Below, one piece after another: positions 6,171 to 10,399 of a DNA stretch of 10,399 bases. The position numbers and the translations under genes are program-made. The stretch is from an uncultured Butyricicoccus sp. GTDB taxonomy: Bacteria > Bacillota > Clostridia > Oscillospirales > Butyricicoccaceae. The notes below the pieces were generated by a model. The model was not told the origin of the DNA. It ran no database searches and saw only the letters and a list, made by a program, of their open reading frames with translations. Numbering within the stretch: position 1 is the first letter of the stretch; each line of letters begins with the position of its first letter. The DNA is taken from contig UQVU01000058.1 of assembly GCA_900544475.1 (NCBI GenBank), forward strand, positions 1 to 10,399. The letters are read 5' to 3'.

Positions 6171-7298
6171 ATGCACTATTTAGATAACGCGGCGACGACC
6201 CGCGTCCTGCCCGAGGCGGCGGAGGCGGCGGTCCACGCCATGCTTGAGGAGTTTGGCAACCCGTCCAGCCTGCACCGCATGGGACTCGAGGCCTCGCATC
6301 TGCTCGAGGACAGCCGCAAAACGGTTGCCTCTGCGCTCGGCTGCCTGCCCGAGGAGGTCTATTTTACCGCCTGCGGCACCGAAAGCACGAATATCAGCCT
6401 GCACGGCGCGGCGCACCTCAACCGTCACAAAAAAGGCCGCATCATCGTGACCGAAATCGAGCACGCCGCGACCATCAACACCGCAAAGCAGCTCGCGGAC
6501 AGCGGCTTTGACGTGGTGTTCCTCGCGCCGGACGCGACCGGTCATATCACGCCCGAAGCGCTCGCCGAGACACTCACCGAGGACACGGTTCTGCTGTCCT
6601 GCCAGCTGGTCAACAACGAAATCGGCACCGTGCAGTCGGTCGAGGCGCTCGGCAGACTGCTCAAAGCGAAAGCGCCCAAGGCACTCTTCCACATCGACGC
6701 CGTGCAGGGACTCTGCCGCGTCAGACTCACCCCGAAAAAGTGGAACTGCGACCTGATGAGCGTTTCCGGCCACAAAATCGGCGCACCCAAGGGCATCGGC
6801 GCACTGTATGTGAAAAAGGGCCTGCGTCTGCCGCCGCTCACGTTCGGCGGCGGTCAGGAGCGCGGTATGCGTCCCGGTACCGAGGCCGTGCCGAATATCG
6901 CGGCATTCGCGAAAGCGTGCGAAATCCGCATGGCGCACTTTGACGAGGACTACGCCCATGTGCAGGAGCTGGCGGACTATCTCCGTCAGCAGGTAGCGGC
7001 GGAACTGCCGACCGCGGTCATAAACGGCGAGGGCGACATTCCGCACGTGGTCAACCTGTCTGTTCCCGGCTGCAAGAGCGAGGTCATGCTGCATGTACTC
7101 GAGGGCGACGAGGTTTATGTTTCGAGCGGTTCGGCCTGCTCCAAGGGCAAGCAGAGCGGTGTGCTCAAGGCGCTCGGTCTGCCAAAAACGCGCACGGACA
7201 GCGCGCTGCGCGTGTCGTTTGCACCGTTCAACACAAAGGAAGATGTGGATGCTTTTGTGGCAGCGGTCAAAAAGGGCGCGAAGATGTTCAGACGGTAA
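6171..7298 (+). CDS. Cysteine desulfurase, NifS/IscS type (class V aminotransferase fold)
   Basis: A 375-residue PLP enzyme that removes sulfur from L-cysteine as an enzyme-bound persulfide and passes it to acceptors. Visible features: start MHYLDNAATT; EIEHAA with PLP-stacking His98; SVSGHK with the PLP-binding Lys202; RPGTEAVPN; and the mobile-loop SSGSACSKG with catalytic Cys323. The SGSAC form marks the NifS/IscS group rather than SufS. Length is normal, though the C-terminus lacks the extra tail of E. coli IscS. AAGGAG lies 11 nt before the ATG. As first gene of an operon ending in thiI, its likely role is to donate sulfur to ThiI for tRNA 4-thiouridine, as the NifZ-ThiI pair does in Bacillus subtilis. 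A fragment of a second desulfurase 3' end lies downstream at 8043-8104. Confidence 0.95.
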   Translation: MHYLDNAATTRVLPEAAEAAVHAMLEEFGNPSSLHRMGLEASHLLEDSRKTVASALGCLPEEVYFTACGTESTNISLHGAAHLNRHKKGRIIVTEIEHAATINTAKQLADSGFDVVFLAPDATGHITPEALAETLTEDTVLLSCQLVNNEIGTVQSVEALGRLLKAKAPKALFHIDAVQGLCRVRLTPKKWNCDLMSVSGHKIGAPKGIGALYVKKGLRLPPLTFGGGQERGMRPGTEAVPNIAAFAKACEIRMAHFDEDYAHVQELADYLRQQVAAELPTAVINGEGDIPHVVNLSVPGCKSEVMLHVLEGDEVYVSSGSACSKGKQSGVLKALGLPKTRTDSALRVSFAPFNTKEDVDAFVAAVKKGAKMFRR

Positions 7299-8042
7299 GC
7301 GATAGTTATTGCGATGGGAGGTATTGCTATGAGAAAACACGTTTGCTGTACCGCGGTTTGTGTGGTATGTACGGCAGTGCTGTTTTATCTGCACTTTATT
7401 GTGTATGGCGGCGTGCTGCTCGAAAAACCCTTGCTGATCGGTATCATATGCGCTGTTTTCATAGCTGCCGCCACAGGCCGCATCGGCGGGTCTCGGGAAC
7501 CTTGGTTTCCGCCTAACCATATCGTCACACGGCTTTGTCAGCTGATATGGTGCGCCGCTCTCGGCACCATCCCGTATGTGCTGTGTATCGACCCGTATTC
7601 CCTCGATAACTGGATTGTTTTCCTGCTCTGGATTGCAGTGACCGTTATCGAACTGGTACATCGAGAGGACAACTCGGCGGCCTATTCCATTGCTATGGTG
7701 CTCGCACTGTGCGTTACCGGCGCGTTCCTGCTGGTCGTACACCCGATTACGGTATCGCAGGCACAGAGTATTGTCGAGCAGGCAGGCTATACCGACTGCG
7801 TTTACTACAAGGTGGATGCGGACGGCAATCTTGCTCACGAAGATGGACGACCGGACGGAGCGATTATCTATGTTCCGTCGCCGGAGTCGGCTGAACGGTC
7901 CGAATATTATGCCTTTTCTGCGGTCAAGGGAAAAGAGGAATATGGCATTCTTATTTCCCGTTTCCGCGGAACAATTGATGTAGAACAAAAACGAGGAGTT
8001 TAATCTTACCTGGAATACAAAACCATCACCAAACCGGACGGC
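7236..8042 (+). repeat. Tandem duplication unit, copy 1
   Basis: This unit runs from codon KEDVDAF near the desulfurase C-terminus, through membrane protein 1, into a copy of the first codons of the small acidic gene. The second unit (8043-8855) has the same content in the same order. Homology between the two is visible at both ends and in two long identical tracts inside the membrane protein genes (7389-7420 and 7731-7764). The units are about 807 and 813 bp long. Confidence 0.8.
7329..8003 (+). CDS. Unrecognised five-helix membrane protein, paralogue 1
   Basis: A 224-residue protein that I do not recognise. Five hydrophobic stretches are visible at about residues 6-30, 34-49, 68-87, 95-110 and 119-137. 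A soluble tail of about 87 residues follows, starting HPITVSQAQSIVEQAGYTD. The basic stretch after helix 2 suggests that loop is cytoplasmic, which would put the C-terminal domain outside the cell; this topology is inferred. The first helix is rich in cysteine (CCTAVCVVC). The ATG at 7329 is preferred over 7314 because GGGAGG (7316-7321) sits 7 nt before it and overlaps the upstream ATG. It begins 30 bp after the desulfurase and is clearly paralogous to the protein at 8135-8821. By eye its base composition is lower in GC than neighbouring genes. The function is unknown. Confidence 0.82.
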   Translation: MRKHVCCTAVCVVCTAVLFYLHFIVYGGVLLEKPLLIGIICAVFIAAATGRIGGSREPWFPPNHIVTRLCQLIWCAALGTIPYVLCIDPYSLDNWIVFLLWIAVTVIELVHREDNSAAYSIAMVLALCVTGAFLLVVHPITVSQAQSIVEQAGYTDCVYYKVDADGNLAHEDGRPDGAIIYVPSPESAERSEYYAFSAVKGKEEYGILISRFRGTIDVEQKRGV

Positions 8043-8111
8043 AAGGAAGATGTAGACGCATTTATCAATGCCGTTAAAAAGGCGCAAAGATGTTCAGACG
8101 TTAACCGTTAG
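8010..8111 (+). pseudogene. Recombination scar: small-gene 5' fragment fused to desulfurase 3' fragment
   Basis: Positions 8011-8042 match 8824-8855, the start of the small acidic gene, at 29 of 32 bases, but the ATG has become CTG. Positions 8043-8104 then match the last 63 bases of the desulfurase (7236-7298), with 12 mismatches and a one-base deletion (GGG to GG near 8081). If the deletion is ignored the fragment still encodes the desulfurase ending GAKMFRR and stop. The join falls in GGCAAGGAAGATG. The frame happens to stay open across it from CTG to TAG (8109-8111), but without a normal start codon I treat it as a relic. Confidence 0.82.
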
Positions 8112-8855
8112 AAACGTGGACGGAGGTGCGAGTTATGAAGAAATCGTATGTTTTCAACACCCTCATCTGCTGCGGCTGCACCGCACTGATTTTCCTGCTG
8201 CACTTTATTGTGTATGGCGGCGTGCTGCTGAAAAGTCCGGGCTATACCGGGCTGTTCTGCGCCATCTGGATCGCGCATGCTGACGGCTATTCCGTCACGC
8301 TGGAGCCGGAGACTCGTCCGCATACCGCTGTGCGCGTTCGACTGTGGCAGCTGCTGTACTGCATCCTTTTCGGCAGCGTTCTGTTCGCCGCCATCGAGGA
8401 CCCGTATGACGTTCTGTGCTGGTTCTGCGTGGTATACGGCGTGGTTTACGTCATTTTCTTCCTGCGCAAAGGAGATAACGGCGCGGAACCGTGGACTGCG
8501 ACGTTCATGATGCTCTGGATGCTGCTCACACTCGGCGCGTTTCTACTGGTCGTACACCCGATTACGGTATCGCAGGCACGCAATCTGGTCGAGCAGGCCG
8601 GTTACACTGACCTGTACCGTTTTCAGTCCGTTGACTGGGACGCGATCCGGTTCGCGCAGGTGATAAACAATGATACGGAGATTATCGGCTGCACCATGCC
8701 GGAGGAAAAAGATCCGCTCGGCTGGTACGGTTTCCGCGCCTTCAAAGACGGAGAAAGATACTGCGTGGTCGTTTCGGCGGCACGCGGACAGATTGAAGTA
8801 CAGGAAAAACAAGGAGAATAACATGGAATACAAAACCATCACCCGGCCGGACGGC
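8043..8855 (+). repeat. Tandem duplication unit, copy 2
   Basis: The second unit runs from the desulfurase 3' fragment through membrane protein 2 to the first codons of the intact small acidic gene. The stretch between the desulfurase stop and the membrane gene's ribosome site is also recognisably shared with copy 1 (compare 7296-7331 with 8102-8137). The homology is therefore continuous and not limited to coding sequence. Confidence 0.8.
8135..8821 (+). CDS. Unrecognised five-helix membrane protein, paralogue 2
   Basis: A 228-residue protein, paralogous to the one at 7329-8003. LHFIVYGGVLL in helix 1, GAFLLVVHPITVSQA at the end of helix 5 and VEQAGYTD in the tail are shared almost exactly, whereas the middle and the C-terminal domain have diverged. 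Helices are at about 8-31, 36-48, 69-87, 92-110 and 121-140; the soluble tail runs from about 141 to 228. The ATG at 8135 is chosen because GGAGG (8122-8126) lies 8 nt upstream; a GTG at 8126 falls inside that ribosome site. Its stop codon is one base from the next start, so the two genes are probably translated together. The function is unknown; the variable exterior-facing tail hints at binding or sensing, but this is a guess. Confidence 0.85.
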   Translation: MKKSYVFNTLICCGCTALIFLLHFIVYGGVLLKSPGYTGLFCAIWIAHADGYSVTLEPETRPHTAVRVRLWQLLYCILFGSVLFAAIEDPYDVLCWFCVVYGVVYVIFFLRKGDNGAEPWTATFMMLWMLLTLGAFLLVVHPITVSQARNLVEQAGYTDLYRFQSVDWDAIRFAQVINNDTEIIGCTMPEEKDPLGWYGFRAFKDGERYCVVVSAARGQIEVQEKQGE

Positions 8856-9200
8856 TCGGAGCAGAAGCTCGCCGTATATGACGGCAAATGCCGCTTCTGG
8901 ATGGAGGGCATTTACGACAGTCTGCCGGAGACCGCGGAAAAGCACGCCGCGGACTATCATCTGCCGGTTAAAATCGAGCGCCGCGAGGACGGCACGGTCA
9001 GCGTCGGCACGCAGTCGCTCGTACCGTGGGATACCCCGTACAGCAAGCTCGAAATGATGGCGGACGTTTACTTAAACTATCTGGCGCAGGTGTTCAATCT
9101 GCCGGATGATGACTATGTAAAAACCAAGCTGGAGTTCGGCTCGGAAAGCAGCACTCACGATGAGCTGATGACCGCCGAGGAACGCGAAATCGTAAAATAA
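8823..9200 (+). CDS. Small acidic protein of unknown function
   Basis: A 125-residue, hydrophilic, acidic protein without signal peptide or membrane segment, and not recognised. It begins MEYKTITRPDGSEQKLAVYD, has a predicted beta-rich first half (KIERREDGTVSVGTQSL) and an amphipathic helical stretch around residues 78-95 (YSKLEMMADVYLNYLAQVFN), and ends in a Glu-rich tail. AAGGAG (8811-8816) gives a clear start, one base after the stop of membrane protein 2 and 16 bp before thiI. A broken copy of its first 11 codons lies at 8010-8042, showing that it once followed the other membrane paralogue as well. It may therefore work with those proteins; this is inferred only from linkage. Confidence 0.82.
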   Translation: MEYKTITRPDGSEQKLAVYDGKCRFWMEGIYDSLPETAEKHAADYHLPVKIERREDGTVSVGTQSLVPWDTPYSKLEMMADVYLNYLAQVFNLPDDDYVKTKLEFGSESSTHDELMTAEEREIVK

Positions 9201-9216
9201 ATCAAGGAGAACATAT

Positions 9217-10386
9217 ATGAAAGAAGTATTACTGCTCAAATGCGGCGAAATCGTCCTCAAGGGACTCAACCGCAAGACCTTCGAGGACCGTCTGCTGAAA
9301 AACCTCAAGCGCCGCATGGCGCACGTAGCGGACTGCGAGATTTCCATGCGTCAGTCGGTCGTTTACGTGGAAATTCCCGAGGAAGCGGACGCGGACGCCG
9401 TCATGGAATGCGCGTGCCGTGTATTCGGCTTCGCGACCATCTCCCGCGCGGCGGTCTGCCCGGAAAAAACGCTCGAAAGCGTTATCGCGACCGCAAAGGA
9501 CTATCTCGCGGCCAATTTCGCGGCGGCAAAGACCTTCAAGGTCGAGACCAAGCGCGGCGACAAGAAGTTCCCGATGACCTCGACCGAAATCAGCCAGCAC
9601 GTCGGCGGCGAGCTTGCTGACCTGTTCCCGGAGGTTCGCCCGGATATGCACCACCCCGACCTTGTCGTCAATGTCGAGATGCGCGAGAAGTACGCTTTCG
9701 TTCACGCAGGCCCGGTCCCGGGCGCAGGCGGCATGCCCATCGGCTCGAACGGCAGAGCCGCTCTGCTGCTCTCCGGCGGCATCGACTCCCCGGTTGCGGG
9801 CTGGATGATGGCCAAGCGCGGTCTGGAGCTTGTCGGCATCCACTTCTTCAGCTATCCGTACACCTCCGAGCGTGCAAAAGAGAAAGTGCTCGAGCTCGGC
9901 CGCAAGCTGACCGCGTGGTGCGGCCGCATGAGCGTCATGGTCGTGCCGTTCACCAAAATTCAGGAGGAAATCCGCGACAAGTGCCACGAGGAGCTGTTCA
10001 CGCTCGTCATGCGCCGCTTTATGATGCGCATTGCGGAGAAGGTCGCGGTCGAGTACGGCTGCGGCGCGCTCATCACCGGCGAGTCGCTCGGTCAGGTCGC
10101 GAGCCAGACCATGCCGGCGATGGCCGTGACCGGCGCGGTGTGCGAGCTGCCGGTATTCCGTCCCTGCATCGGCATGGACAAGGAGGAAATCGTCCGCATC
10201 GCCCGCAAAATCGACACGTTCGAAACCTCTATCCTGCCGTATGAGGACTGCTGCACGGTATTCACCCCCAAGCACCCGAACACCAAGCCAAAGATGCCGA
10301 AGATTCTCGAGGCGGAGAGCCACCTCGACGTAGATGCCCTCGTAGACGAAGCGGTCAAGGGCGTGGAGATCGTACACCTGCCGTGA
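9217..10386 (+). CDS. thiI: tRNA 4-thiouridine synthetase ThiI (short form)
   Basis: A 389-residue enzyme that adenylates uridine 8 of tRNA and replaces its oxygen with sulfur; in some bacteria it also feeds thiazole synthesis for thiamine. The order is an N-terminal ferredoxin-like region (about 1-60), a THUMP domain for tRNA binding (about 60-165), and a PP-loop ATPase domain with LLLSGGIDSPVAG (about 184-195), ending in YEDCCTVFTPKHP. Cys346 in that motif aligns with E. coli Cys344 (DYC), and Cys345 replaces the tyrosine. There is no C-terminal rhodanese domain, so a desulfurase must deliver persulfide directly; the operon's first gene is the obvious partner. GGAG sits 7 nt before the ATG. 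Confidence 0.97.
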   Translation: MKEVLLLKCGEIVLKGLNRKTFEDRLLKNLKRRMAHVADCEISMRQSVVYVEIPEEADADAVMECACRVFGFATISRAAVCPEKTLESVIATAKDYLAANFAAAKTFKVETKRGDKKFPMTSTEISQHVGGELADLFPEVRPDMHHPDLVVNVEMREKYAFVHAGPVPGAGGMPIGSNGRAALLLSGGIDSPVAGWMMAKRGLELVGIHFFSYPYTSERAKEKVLELGRKLTAWCGRMSVMVVPFTKIQEEIRDKCHEELFTLVMRRFMMRIAEKVAVEYGCGALITGESLGQVASQTMPAMAVTGAVCELPVFRPCIGMDKEEIVRIARKIDTFETSILPYEDCCTVFTPKHPNTKPKMPKILEAESHLDVDALVDEAVKGVEIVHLP

Positions 10387-10399
10387 TGCTCTAAGGGGG

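Noticed and set aside
6180..8087. A very long open frame (635 codons) on the minus strand opposite the desulfurase and membrane protein 1
   Set aside because: It is a mirror of GC-rich codon use in the desulfurase; the translation has no recognisable domain, is rich in Arg, His and Asp, and runs antisense to two clear genes.
9229..10377. Long minus-strand frame opposite thiI
   Set aside because: Antisense shadow of thiI, without promoter, ribosome site or recognisable domain.

Overview
The window is a high-GC, densely coded chromosomal segment that looks like a gut-type member of the Clostridia (Oscillospiraceae/Butyricicoccaceae-like). This placement is inferred from gene content (CarD-family regulator, short ThiI without a rhodanese domain next to a NifS/IscS-type desulfurase, REC/HD-GYP/GGDEF regulator), from strong AGGAGG-type ribosome binding sites and from GC-rich palindromic intergenic repeats. 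I have not confirmed it by any search. I see no rRNA, tRNA, CRISPR array, transposase or phage gene.

Left block (1-2982, minus strand). A two-gene operon encodes a large response regulator (REC, HD-GYP, two PAS-like regions, GGDEF) and, overlapping it by 4 bp, a histidine phosphotransfer (HPt) protein. Together they look like the cytoplasmic output of a multistep phosphorelay acting on cyclic-di-GMP; no sensor kinase lies in the window. The operon runs into a dense set of palindromes (1-240) that probably ends transcription.

Middle block (3100-4697). Two plus-strand genes each have their own promoter with a TGn extended -10: a RimJ/RimL-like GNAT acetyltransferase and a CarD-family RNA polymerase-binding regulator. 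A 358-bp non-coding stretch follows (4340-4697), packed with hairpins. It includes a second, inverted copy of the palindromic element found at the left edge of the window.

Right block (4698-10386). purA (adenylosuccinate synthetase, minus strand) is divergent from a plus-strand operon: cysteine desulfurase, membrane protein 1, duplication scar, membrane protein 2, small acidic protein, thiI. The desulfurase and ThiI together would make 4-thiouridine in tRNA. The genes between them are not recognised.

The most interesting observation lies inside that operon. The two membrane proteins are tandem paralogues, and the short gap between them is a readable recombination scar: the first codons of the small acidic gene (its ATG changed to CTG) are fused to the last 20 codons of the cysteine desulfurase. 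The ancestral order desulfurase-membrane protein-small protein-thiI can be deduced from it. The desulfurase fragment differs from the intact gene mostly at synonymous sites, which suggests that the two copies diverged as functional genes before being joined.
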